From contig CAZTKP010000044.1 of assembly GCA_964614215.1 (NCBI GenBank), positions 1 to 17,492 on the forward strand: 17,492 nucleotides of DNA. Direction: 5' to 3'. The notes under the pieces were generated by a model. That model was not told where the DNA came from and searched no databases. It was given only the letters and a program-made list of their open reading frames with translations. This DNA is from CAZTKP01 sp964614215 (GTDB lineage Bacteria > UBP6 > UBA1177). Numbering within the stretch: position 1 is the stretch's first letter; the number at the start of each line of letters is the position of its first letter. Both the position numbers and the translations under genes were made by a program. Of the stretch, positions 6,812-14,108 are shown in pieces.

Positions 6812-8217
6812 CAGAATCTAAGCGCTCCGTATCCACCCAGAGAATAAAATGCCGAACTATCGTAGTAAAATTCCGTCGCCATCCCGAGACCCCTTGAGCG
6901 GAGATACCATCTTGACTCTGCCTGGAATCCCACAGTGAAGTATTCATTAAGAAAATACATCGCATGAAATTTAAAGAACGGTGAGTCACTCAGATCCTTA
7001 TCCACCACATTCTGGAAGGTCATGACAAGATCCACACCGATCTTTTCAAAAAGCCTTGCATTTGCAAAAACATTGATCTGATAGCTGTTAAATTTATCTG
7101 AAAGATTGTCATCATAGATTCTGTTATGCTCAAAAGAAGCACCGACAGCAAGCGTTCCCGTAAGATCAAAAACAAGGTCCAGATAGTATCCGTGAGTCCA
7201 GTCAAGTCCTGCATTATTAGGACCTGCATTATCAGGATCAAAAGCTACATAAGAAGACTTTGTTTTATCGTTTCTGTAGTATTCTCTTTCCACATCGTAG
7301 AAAGTATTAAAATACTGAGGGATATAGTTAGCTTCCATCAGTCTGTACTCCCATCGACTCTTAACTCTGATCTTAGCCGATGTGGGAAGATCAAAGCTAT
7401 GATCCAGACCAAAATGAAAACCCGACCCTGATTCAGATATCGTATTAAAATCAGTATAAAAACGCATCTGATACAGTTCTGTGGCAACAAACCGCATGGA
7501 AACATCAACTCCCCAGACGACATCGACGACTCTATCAATGTTTCTACTGTAAACACCACTTACAGTATTATTATCGACCTGAATATCATAAGGAGAAAAA
7601 ATATCAAGCAGATAGGTTGCTCCGACTTCGATATTATTTGCGTAACATTCCTTTGAAAGAAAACTGAACGGCTTCACATAGGCTCTTCCACCGATAATGT
7701 TGGGAGGAGAAACATCGTCCATAAAAAAATCCACTCCGACATAATCTGTGTTGACCCCGATATCCACGCCCCTTTTGGGAAAGTTGAGCTTAACCGAATT
7801 GTAGTAGGCTCCAAGTATTGTTCCGTCACCGATATATCTGTTTTCCTGTTCTCCGAAATAGAAGTAAAAAAGATCGTCCCTGTGTCCGTACTGGAAGAAA
7901 TTTATCCACGCGATCCAGTCCCTTGCCTCGTCCCAGTCTTCCTTGGGAAAAACTTTTGCTGTTTTTTCCACATTATCCTTGTTATTAAGAAGAAATCTCA
8001 CAGGAATAAGTATCCCGAAGGCAACAGGATCAAAAGAAAATGTCCCGTAGATATCGATCTCAAGAAGAGTGTTCTGTCCTTCATAGACGGGGAAAAGAGA
8101 AAGCCCCGCGCTGTGACCTTTTCCAAAAGGCGTTTCAAAGTCATACGGATCAAAATCAACGGCGCTGAGTGTCCCGAAAACTGTAAAGATCACAAAAATC
8201 ATAATGATCTTCTTCAA
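6811..8217 (-). CDS. Putative outer-membrane beta-barrel protein
   Basis: A 468-residue protein with a signal peptide cleaved about after LSA (residue 19). The mature chain consists of alternating, aromatic-rich amphipathic strands and ends in Phe, as transmembrane beta-barrels often do. I do not recognise a named family. The start is a TTG that overlaps the TGA of lipA by four bases. It is chosen because GGGGAGGG lies just upstream and because it provides the two lysines needed for a signal peptide. The alternative ATG five codons later would lose both. The gene lies between lipA and the amidase in a tightly packed operon. A role as a porin or envelope-assembly protein is possible, but the sequence alone does not decide. 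Confidence 0.75.
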   Translation of the reverse strand: MKKIIMIFVIFTVFGTLSAVDFDPYDFETPFGKGHSAGLSLFPVYEGQNTLLEIDIYGTFSFDPVAFGILIPVRFLLNNKDNVEKTAKVFPKEDWDEARDWIAWINFFQYGHRDDLFYFYFGEQENRYIGDGTILGAYYNSVKLNFPKRGVDIGVNTDYVGVDFFMDDVSPPNIIGGRAYVKPFSFLSKECYANNIEVGATYLLDIFSPYDIQVDNNTVSGVYSRNIDRVVDVVWGVDVSMRFVATELYQMRFYTDFNTISESGSGFHFGLDHSFDLPTSAKIRVKSRWEYRLMEANYIPQYFNTFYDVEREYYRNDKTKSSYVAFDPDNAGPNNAGLDWTHGYYLDLVFDLTGTLAVGASFEHNRIYDDNLSDKFNSYQINVFANARLFEKIGVDLVMTFQNVVDKDLSDSPFFKFHAMYFLNEYFTVGFQAESRWYLRSRGLGMATEFYYDSSAFYSLGGYGALRF

Positions 8218-9068
8218 ATTTCCCTCCCCTTCACAATATCATGAACTTCTTTTGCGTTAAAGGAACTTCTTACAAATCTGCCGGCGTAAACTTCGGAAAA
8301 ACCTATTTCAAGCCCATAGTTTCTAAGCTCCTTAAATTCGTCTTCGCTGTAGTCCTTTTCGACCTCGAGATGATCTTTCGTGGGCTGAAAATACTGGCCT
8401 ATGGTCATTATGTCACATCCCGCATCTCTAAGGTCCCGCATAAGTTCCTTTATCTCTTCAACTGTTTCTCCGACTCCGGTCATTATACCCGATTTTGTAA
8501 TAAATCCCTTTTTTTTCATGTAGAGCAGAACATCCAGAGATCTATGGTAGTCAGCCTGAGGTCTAACCTTGTCATAAAGTCTCTCGACTGTTTCCAGGTT
8601 ATGGTTAAAAACATCGGGGCTGGCTTTTGCGATGATGTTAAGGGCATCAGTGTCACCCTGAAGATCTGAAGTCAGAACTTCAATGTCGGTATTTTCAGAA
8701 GTCTGACGGATCGCTTCGATAATATCTGCAAAATGCTGCGCTCCGCCGTCGGGAAGATCGTCCCGCGTCACAGTCGTTATCACCACATAGCTCAGTCCGA
8801 GCTCAGAAACGGCTTTTGCAAGATTTTCAGGTTCATCGGGATCTGGTGGAAGAAGTTTTTCATTATGTTCGATGTTACAGAAGCGACAGTTCCTTGTACA
8901 TTTATTTCCCAAGATCAGGAATGTCGCCGTCTTCTTTTTAAAGCATTCGCCGATATTGGGACAGTGTGCAGATTCACAGACTGAATGGAGATGGTATTTT
9001 CGCAGAACCTTCTTCACAGGAGCGACAAAAGGCGATTTTATCGTTGATTTCTTTTTAAATTCAGACAT
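8214..9068 (-). CDS. lipA: Lipoyl synthase
   Basis: A 284-residue radical-SAM enzyme that inserts two sulfur atoms into octanoyl groups on lipoyl domains, using one auxiliary 4Fe-4S cluster as the sulfur source. Both cluster motifs are complete: the auxiliary cluster cysteines Cys31, Cys36 and Cys42 (CESAHCPNIGEC) and the radical-SAM CxxxCxxC (Cys57, Cys61, Cys64 in CTRNCRFC). The C-terminal RSSFNA contains the serine that ligates the auxiliary cluster. Length is normal for the short bacterial form. The ATG lies eight bases inside the 3' end of thiI with AAGGTG as ribosome site, so the two genes are translationally coupled. No lipB or lplA gene for the octanoyl-transfer step is present in the window. 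Assignment is secure. Confidence 0.97.
   Translation of the reverse strand: MSEFKKKSTIKSPFVAPVKKVLRKYHLHSVCESAHCPNIGECFKKKTATFLILGNKCTRNCRFCNIEHNEKLLPPDPDEPENLAKAVSELGLSYVVITTVTRDDLPDGGAQHFADIIEAIRQTSENTDIEVLTSDLQGDTDALNIIAKASPDVFNHNLETVERLYDKVRPQADYHRSLDVLLYMKKKGFITKSGIMTGVGETVEEIKELMRDLRDAGCDIMTIGQYFQPTKDHLEVEKDYSEDEFKELRNYGLEIGFSEVYAGRFVRSSFNAKEVHDIVKGREI
8222..8229 (-). promoter_or_regulatory. Ribosome binding site supporting a TTG start
   Basis: GGGGAGGG on the minus strand ends four bases before the TTG at 8217. It lies inside the last codons of lipA and decides in favour of the non-ATG start for the outer-membrane protein. Confidence 0.6.
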
Positions 9069-10242
9069 CTATCACCTTCACATTTTCCACAGCAAATTCA
9101 ATTAGTTCACCAATTTCCGGTTCAAGTTTCTCCTCTTCTTTAAGCACACGGTCAAGTTTACCTCGAATTATAGGTGACTTGGGAAGAAAGGCCGTGCAGC
9201 TGTCGGGGCAGTCTCTTATTGATATTTCAAAAGTCCCGATCTTTTCTGCTATTTCAATTGTTTCGTTCTTCTCTGCAGTGATGAGCGGACGGATAACAGG
9301 AAGTGTTTTCACAGCATCGTTTATACAGGTGAGATTTTCAATTGTCTGACTTGCCACCTGAGAGAGAGATTCACCTGTGATAAGAGCTGAAAATCCGTTC
9401 TTTATTGCAATTTTTTCAGCGATCTTGAACATCATCCGTCTGAAAAGAAGAGTTCTGTAACTTTCAAAACAGCGGGCTTTAATTAGAAGCTGAATATCAA
9501 TGAGAGGAGCAATGAAAAGCTTTGTCGAAGCACCCTGATACTTTTTAAGATGACCGGCAAGATCTTCAAGCTTCTGCATACTCTCTTCACCGGTGTAAGG
9601 TGGTGAATAAAAACTGATATAGTGAATCCTTGCGCCCCTTCTCATTGTGAGGAATGAAGCTACCGGACTGTCAATTCCGCCGGAAAGCAGCGAAAGAAAG
9701 TTGCCTGCACTGCCTGACGGAAGACCTTTAACACCTTTATGTCTCTTGCTGAAAAGAAAAATGCCCTTGCTATCGATCTCGATCTCAAGCGCAAAGTTGT
9801 AATCCTTCATGGAAACTGTGAACATCTGATTCTTCCTTGAAAGCACAGCTCCCGCCAGTTTTTTCTGAATTTCAAGCGAAGTTCCCGGATACTGCTTGTT
9901 TGAACGCACACAGATAACTTTAAGAACGGTTTTGCCCTCTTCAAGTGCATTTTCTGCAAGAATGACCGCTTTTTCAACAATATCGTCCCACTGCGCATCA
10001 AGTTCAAGCTTAAAAGCGGGACTGAAACTTGAAATTCCGGGAATACATGAAAGCCTTTTAACAGCTTCATCAAGATTATCTGGGCTTTTGAGCTTCACGA
10101 CCATACGGCCGCGGAACTTTTCCGCCATACCGAGCTTTCCGATACTATCACGGATATTTGTCAGAAGAAGATCTTCGAACCAGCCTCTATTTCTCTTTTT
10201 AATAGCAATTTCATCATAACGCACAAGAATTTCTGTAAACAT
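9061..10242 (-). CDS. thiI: tRNA 4-thiouridine synthase ThiI (no rhodanese domain)
   Basis: A 393-residue protein that activates uridine 8 of tRNA with ATP and adds sulfur, and in many bacteria also relays sulfur to thiamine thiazole synthesis. Domains in order: ferredoxin-like N-terminus (about 1-60), THUMP (about 60-165), and a PP-loop ATPase beginning with SGGIDSP (187-193), with the conserved GESLSQVASQT (290-300). Cysteines at 345 and 349 (DCPDSC) include the counterpart of the catalytic Cys344 of E. coli. The C-terminal rhodanese domain of the enterobacterial enzyme is absent, as in Bacillus-type ThiI, so sulfur probably comes directly from a cysteine desulfurase. AAGGA lies 7 bases before the ATG. 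It is the first gene of the six-gene operon, with a strong promoter behind it. Confidence 0.95.
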   Translation of the reverse strand: MFTEILVRYDEIAIKKRNRGWFEDLLLTNIRDSIGKLGMAEKFRGRMVVKLKSPDNLDEAVKRLSCIPGISSFSPAFKLELDAQWDDIVEKAVILAENALEEGKTVLKVICVRSNKQYPGTSLEIQKKLAGAVLSRKNQMFTVSMKDYNFALEIEIDSKGIFLFSKRHKGVKGLPSGSAGNFLSLLSGGIDSPVASFLTMRRGARIHYISFYSPPYTGEESMQKLEDLAGHLKKYQGASTKLFIAPLIDIQLLIKARCFESYRTLLFRRMMFKIAEKIAIKNGFSALITGESLSQVASQTIENLTCINDAVKTLPVIRPLITAEKNETIEIAEKIGTFEISIRDCPDSCTAFLPKSPIIRGKLDRVLKEEEKLEPEIGELIEFAVENVKVIDV

Positions 10243-10278
10243 AGTCAGATCCTTAATTCAGTAAATCAGCCGGGACTC

Positions 10279-10307
10279 ATTAAATTTTATTTTGTTATAT
10301 ATGTCAA
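10279..10307 (-). promoter_or_regulatory. Promoter of the thiI-lipA-envelope operon
   Basis: A perfect TTGACA (10302-10307) and TTTAAT (10279-10284) are separated by 17 bases on the minus strand. The -10 box is 36 bases upstream of the thiI ATG. It is the only convincing promoter ahead of the six genes, most of which overlap, so it probably drives the whole operon down to 2213. Confidence 0.7.
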
Positions 10308-10321
10308 GAGTGACCGCTATA

Positions 10322-12061
10322 TTATAATTTAATTACACTGCAGCCACCAGAAGATGCAGAAGTCACGCTGTCAACAGTTTCATCATCCGAATCCGTTGAA
10401 ACTTCATCGAAATCATCGTCAGGATCTTCCTGATTCACTTCGCATTTTTCTCCGCCCCAGTTTCCGATGGTGTCAACTATCACCTTAGTTTCAGACAGAT
10501 CAAATGTAATTTTTCCTTTCACTTTGTCATCGTTCCAGTAATCCGCAACGGTGCTTGGGATTCTGTATTTGGGTGAATATGCACTTGCGACATGGATGCC
10601 GAGCTTATGTCCTTTATCAAGAACTATGGAGATGTATCCTGCGTTAAATTCCATTGTGTCATAAACATCTTTTTCAAGGAGCTTTTCATCGTCGTATCCG
10701 TCTCTGAACCTGACTTTTTTTGCTCCTTCAAGCAGCAGATACTCTTTTCCGTCAGGGTAGATGTCAGTAAAGATAACAACCATATCAAAATCCTCGACAT
10801 CAGCCTTGAATTTTGCACTGAGATCAATCGCTCCTGTTATTTCTGTAGGTTCTTCAAAAGCAGCTGTTGAAAACGACATTACGTCACTTCTCTCACGATA
10901 GCTTGAGACATCGCAAGGTCCTGAATTTATTGTTAAATTGTTTCCGCAAATCGAAGGAAAGGGATCGCTCAGATCAAAGTTGAGAACGTACTCACCTTCC
11001 CCGCATTCTCCCGCTTTAAGAACAAGATCTTCACTCGCTGTCAGAGTCTGAGAAACAGCATCAACTGGAGGAAATTTATCGGCAGTTTTCCATTCATTTC
11101 CCGGTGCTTCAGGATTGTTTACATCACCAATAGTATAATATGTGACAGGTGCCCACTCAGGTTTTGCAGATGTAGGCCAGAAGTAGTGAACAAGCATTCC
11201 GAAAGCAGGATCATCCTCGCCTTCATAGTATTTTGAAGCATTTTCAGGGAATGTCAGCTCTCCACTCGTTCTTGTCATAAACTTGTTATGATCCCACGGT
11301 CCTATAACAAGATTCTGATCCTTTGCTCCTGCTTCCTGATAAAGTCTGAAAGTGTCTATCTGGTACTTTGCGAACATATCAAACCATCCTGCCTGATGAG
11401 CGACAGGAACATTAAGATTATCCTTTTTCTGAAAAATATCGGTAACATCCCAGTACTCATTTTCCTTGCTGTACATGTTGTCTTTTTTCATATCTTCAGC
11501 GAAAAAAGATGCATTCTGACCTTCAAGCCAGAGTATCATCGCATGCTCTCTTAAAATTCCACCCGGAAAAAAAGTGCCCGTATAAAGATCTCCCGCAGCG
11601 ACGGTAATTATCTGATAGACAAGACTTGGTTTTTCATCAAGACCAGCCATAAAATACTGAACAAGACCTTCAGCAGAACCGCCGATCGTGGCTATCTTTC
11701 CATTGCACCATGACTGATCCGTTATCCATTTTAAGGTGTCGTAACCATCTTTGTGCTCACCCCAGCCATCAGTATGAAAAACTCCGTGGGTACCCTCTGA
11801 ATTAAAAGTTCCCCTCACAGACTGAGCAATAAAAACAACGTTGTTACCCGCCATCTCTATTCCCGACTGCTCTTTCTGAGTGCGATCATAAGGAGAGCGG
11901 TTAAGAATAACCGGATAACTGCCAGTCTCATAACCATCAGGCAGGTAAATATCAGTCTCAAGCCCCACACCGTCTTCCATCGGCATGAGAATCGTCTGCT
12001 TTTCATAAGCTGAAACATGAAAAACAGCTAAAAAGATTAGAAAAAATAATAGTTTCTTCAT
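10322..12061 (-). CDS. Secreted CocE/X-Pro dipeptidyl-peptidase family hydrolase
   Basis: A 579-residue protein with a signal peptide (cleavage about after VSA, residue 18), an alpha/beta-hydrolase domain of the PepX/CocE (S15) family, a helical cap, and a C-terminal jelly-roll domain (about 310-540). Catalytic residues are visible: nucleophile Ser129 in GGSAEG, Asp228 in GWFDMF and His258 in GPWDHN. Tyr58 in SPYDR matches the oxyanion-hole tyrosine. Members cleave Xaa-Pro peptides or esters, and the substrate here cannot be told. The end is odd: an Asp/Glu-rich tail from about residue 543, then a Ser-rich stretch and SGGCSVIKL with a single Cys at 575, which could serve surface attachment. 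The ribosome site (GGGG) is moderate. It lies downstream of the ABC genes beyond a repeat. No clear promoter of its own was seen. Confidence 0.9.
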   Translation of the reverse strand: MKKLLFFLIFLAVFHVSAYEKQTILMPMEDGVGLETDIYLPDGYETGSYPVILNRSPYDRTQKEQSGIEMAGNNVVFIAQSVRGTFNSEGTHGVFHTDGWGEHKDGYDTLKWITDQSWCNGKIATIGGSAEGLVQYFMAGLDEKPSLVYQIITVAAGDLYTGTFFPGGILREHAMILWLEGQNASFFAEDMKKDNMYSKENEYWDVTDIFQKKDNLNVPVAHQAGWFDMFAKYQIDTFRLYQEAGAKDQNLVIGPWDHNKFMTRTSGELTFPENASKYYEGEDDPAFGMLVHYFWPTSAKPEWAPVTYYTIGDVNNPEAPGNEWKTADKFPPVDAVSQTLTASEDLVLKAGECGEGEYVLNFDLSDPFPSICGNNLTINSGPCDVSSYRERSDVMSFSTAAFEEPTEITGAIDLSAKFKADVEDFDMVVIFTDIYPDGKEYLLLEGAKKVRFRDGYDDEKLLEKDVYDTMEFNAGYISIVLDKGHKLGIHVASAYSPKYRIPSTVADYWNDDKVKGKITFDLSETKVIVDTIGNWGGEKCEVNQEDPDDDFDEVSTDSDDETVDSVTSASSGGCSVIKL

Positions 12062-12082
12062 TTATATCCCCTTTTGTTTTTT

Positions 12083-12218
12083 ACACTCACTTTAGACCTT
12101 TCCCTAAATCCCTAATGTAGGGGCGGTACCCATGTGTCCGCCCGTATGATGCGTTCCAATTAGGGTTGATACATGGATCAACCCCTACGATTGGGAAGAG
12201 GTCCGTGATGAGTTATTT
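12083..12218. repeat. Palindromic intergenic repeat with two internal hairpins
   Basis: The 229-base space between the permease gene and the hydrolase gene holds an imperfect inverted repeat. Its arms read GACC...TCCC...AAT-GTAGGGG (to 12123) on the left and CCCCTAC-GATTGGGAAGAGGTCC (from 12182) on the right, with ACTCA/TGAGT near the outer ends. Inside are two further dyads: GGGCGG (12121-12126) with CCGCCC (12138-12143), and GGGTTGAT (12163-12170) with ATCAACCC (12177-12184). No open reading frame of note lies here. It looks like a non-coding dispersed element. Outer limits are approximate. Confidence 0.6.
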
Positions 12219-12256
12219 TAAACTATGTGGATGTAAATGCAAGAAGCAGGAAAAAC

Positions 12257-13027
12257 TTAGTTGATCTCTTTGGAATTGAAGAAAATTATGGAGAGTGAAA
12301 GGACTATCACAATGATTATCAGAGCATAGATCGAAGCATAACCGAGACTTAAACCTTCAAGTCCTCTTCCGTAAACAAGGTTATCCTTGATGTTGAAGTG
12401 ATTGAAGTCAGGAAGGATATACCTCATGGTCATTATTATTTTCTTTACAGTTTCTGAAGTTCTTCTTGTAATAGCATAGACCAGATTATAGGATGTCGCT
12501 CCGATGATGTAATAAGAGATCGTAAGCGTTGCGGCAACAGCAGGCTCAGTCAGGGTTGAGCAGAGAACTGCTACTGAAACAATGGTCGATGTCTGAAGAA
12601 AGATGGTATAGATCGCAGGCATAAACGTGATTATCTTTCCCGCTCCGCCGTAAAAGAACAGAAGAGCAGTGAATATCACACACATTATGGCGATGGCAAC
12701 AACGATCAGAAGCATCATTCCGAAGAACTTTCCTAAAATATATTCAGCCCTCGAAAGCGGTCTTGCCATAAGCGGAAAAAGTGTCTTCTGCGAAAGTTCT
12801 TTCTGAACAAGAGAAATTCCCAGAAAGATGGAAAGAACTGTCAGAAATATCTCGATCGTGGCAAGTCCGACATCACTTATGATCGTCAGATTGTCACCTA
12901 TGGTCATCTGAGTAATTACTATTCCAAGTCCGAAAATAAAAAGTGCAAAGAAAAACAGTATAAAAAGCACTTTATTCCTGACCATTTCAAGAAAGGTGTA
13001 GTAGGCAACATTAAGAATTCTTTTCAT
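12257..13027 (-). CDS. ABC-2 type transporter permease
   Basis: A 256-residue integral membrane protein with about six hydrophobic helices, in the layout of ABC-2 export permeases (NosY-like). A first helix follows MKRILNVAYYTF, an amphipathic connection carries the charged QKELSQKT and MARPLSRAEY region typical of this family, and four more helices lead to a final helix ending at the C-terminus. It should pair with the ATPase encoded just upstream to export or translocate an unknown substrate. The start at 13027 is preferred over an in-frame codon eight residues upstream because AAGGAGGT lies five bases before it. The gene overlaps the end of the ATPase gene by 17 bases, so the pair is translationally coupled. 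Confidence 0.9.
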   Translation of the reverse strand: MKRILNVAYYTFLEMVRNKVLFILFFFALFIFGLGIVITQMTIGDNLTIISDVGLATIEIFLTVLSIFLGISLVQKELSQKTLFPLMARPLSRAEYILGKFFGMMLLIVVAIAIMCVIFTALLFFYGGAGKIITFMPAIYTIFLQTSTIVSVAVLCSTLTEPAVAATLTISYYIIGATSYNLVYAITRRTSETVKKIIMTMRYILPDFNHFNIKDNLVYGRGLEGLSLGYASIYALIIIVIVLSLSIIFFNSKEIN

Positions 13028-13955
13028 TACCGACCTCCTTACTTCCTGCAAAAACTATCTCTTCAAGTGACGGATAAACGCCTCCTGCCTGATGTATCGT
13101 GTATTTTTTCTCAACAATAGCGGCGAGCTTTGAATTAAAATCCTCCAGGCTTTCACAGTCAATGACAAATCTGTTGGAAACCACCTGAATTCCCTTGAAA
13201 AGAGCAAAGGCGGCATCTTTCATCTCATCAGGTCCGCCGAACTCTATCCTGTATCTTATATTCTCAGGATTAACTATCTCACGGACAGTCCCGAAATTCT
13301 TTTTCACCCCGTTCTCAATTATGAGAACTCTATCTGAAAGGTTTTCGATATCACTTAAAATATGGCTTGAAAAGATAACACTTTTACCATCTCTTTTAAG
13401 TGATCTGATTATCTCCTTCACCTCTTTTCTTCCCACAGGATCAAGTCCACTCATCGGCTCATCCATAATAACAAGCTCCGGATCATGGATTATCGCCTGA
13501 GCGAGCCCGATACGCTGAAGCATTCCTTTGGAATATCCTGAAAGCCGTCGATTGCGGTCATTATAAAGACCGACCTGACGTAGAACTTTCTCAGCTCTGT
13601 CTATCAGACTTGTCCCTTTCATTCCGGAAAGTCTCCCGAAATATTTGAGAACATCCATACCTGTAAGCTGAGAATAGAAATAAGGTCTTTCAGGCAAAAA
13701 TCCGATCTTGTTCTTTACGGACACATCACCCGGCTTTTTTCCGAAAATAGAGATCTCTCCACCTGTAGGCCAGATAAGTCCCATCATCATTTTTATTGTG
13801 GTGGTCTTACCGGCACCGTTGTGGCCTACGAAACCGACGATCTCACCCGTTTCAACAGAAAACGAAAAATCTCTGACTGCCTCGATCAGGTCCCAGACCC
13901 TCATCGGATGTCTGAAAGTTTTTGACAGTCTGCTGACTTCAATAGGTTTTACCAT
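13011..13955 (-). CDS. ABC transporter ATP-binding protein
   Basis: A 314-residue ATPase of the ABC-2 exporter type. Walker A is GHNGAGKTT (residues 44-52), the signature is LSGYSKG (138-144), Walker B is VIMDEP (162-167) with the D-loop SGLD, and the H-loop histidine is in FSSH (198). The Q-loop position reads LPERPYFY. An extra C-terminal part of about 80 residues follows the ATPase core, as is usual in this subfamily. It supplies ATP-driven motion to the permease encoded behind it. The start at 13955 is favoured by GGGGAGG five bases upstream. A longer in-frame version would begin at 14066 but has no such site and would run through the promoter region. The substrate is unknown. Confidence 0.93.
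   Translation of the reverse strand: MVKPIEVSRLSKTFRHPMRVWDLIEAVRDFSFSVETGEIVGFVGHNGAGKTTTIKMMMGLIWPTGGEISIFGKKPGDVSVKNKIGFLPERPYFYSQLTGMDVLKYFGRLSGMKGTSLIDRAEKVLRQVGLYNDRNRRLSGYSKGMLQRIGLAQAIIHDPELVIMDEPMSGLDPVGRKEVKEIIRSLKRDGKSVIFSSHILSDIENLSDRVLIIENGVKKNFGTVREIVNPENIRYRIEFGGPDEMKDAAFALFKGIQVVSNRFVIDCESLEDFNSKLAAIVEKKYTIHQAGGVYPSLEEIVFAGSKEVGNEKNS
13033..13040 (-). promoter_or_regulatory. Ribosome binding site deciding the permease start
   Basis: AAGGAGGT, a full anti-Shine-Dalgarno match on the minus strand, lies five bases before the ATG at 13027. It is inside the last codons of the ATPase gene. Confidence 0.75.
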
Positions 13956-13960
13956 TGAAT

Positions 13961-13967
13961 CCTCCCC
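13961..13967 (-). promoter_or_regulatory. Ribosome binding site deciding the ATPase start
   Basis: GGGGAGG on the minus strand lies five bases before the ATG at 13955, and rules in favour of the 314-residue form over a 351-residue extension. Confidence 0.75.
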
Positions 13968-13996
13968 TAAAAGGTCACTTTTCATCAACATTTTAT

Positions 13997-14024
13997 AATT
14001 TAGGAACAAACGGCAGGAAGTCAA
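13997..14024 (-). promoter_or_regulatory. Candidate promoter of the ABC exporter pair
   Basis: TTGACT (14019-14024) and TAAATT (13997-14002) with a 16-base spacer on the minus strand, about 42 bases before the ATPase ATG. The -35 box is good and the -10 box is mediocre (4 of 6). A neighbouring TATAAA would need too long a spacer (21 bases). Confidence 0.4.
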
Positions 14025-14054
14025 TATTTGTGTTTTTTTTGTTAATTGTTTCCC

Positions 14055-14060
14055 TATAAT
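14055..14060 (+). promoter_or_regulatory. Candidate -10 box of the SPFH operon
   Basis: A perfect TATAAT on the plus strand, about 43 bases before the GTG/ATG starts of the fusion gene. No good -35 box stands at the expected distance; the sequence there is a T-run. A factor-dependent promoter would fit but is not shown. Confidence 0.4.
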
Positions 14061-14108
14061 TTGCAAACTTTCAACTTGCGGTTAGAATGAGCTAAGTTTT
14101 TTGTGCAG

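Noticed and set aside
2213..10242. A single sulfur-metabolism pathway joining ThiI, LipA and the arylsulfotransferase-like proteins
   Set aside because: ThiI and LipA handle sulfide-level sulfur in the cytoplasm, while sulfotransferases move sulfate esters outside; no shared intermediate is evident.
10243..10321. Possible small RNA or riboswitch ahead of thiI
   Set aside because: The leader after the promoter is only about 30 bases long and shows no conserved structure.
10322..10360. MYXO-CTERM or GlyGly-CTERM sorting signal at the end of the hydrolase
   Set aside because: The Cys and Gly residues are present, but the transmembrane helix and the basic cluster needed for those named signals are missing.
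13028..13051. Eight-residue extension of the permease
   Set aside because: The extension would read through the AAGGAGGT ribosome site that fits the ATG at 13027.
13956..14066. N-terminal extension of the ABC ATPase by 37 residues
   Set aside because: The extension has no ribosome site and overlaps the likely promoter, while the internal ATG at 13955 has a strong site five bases upstream.
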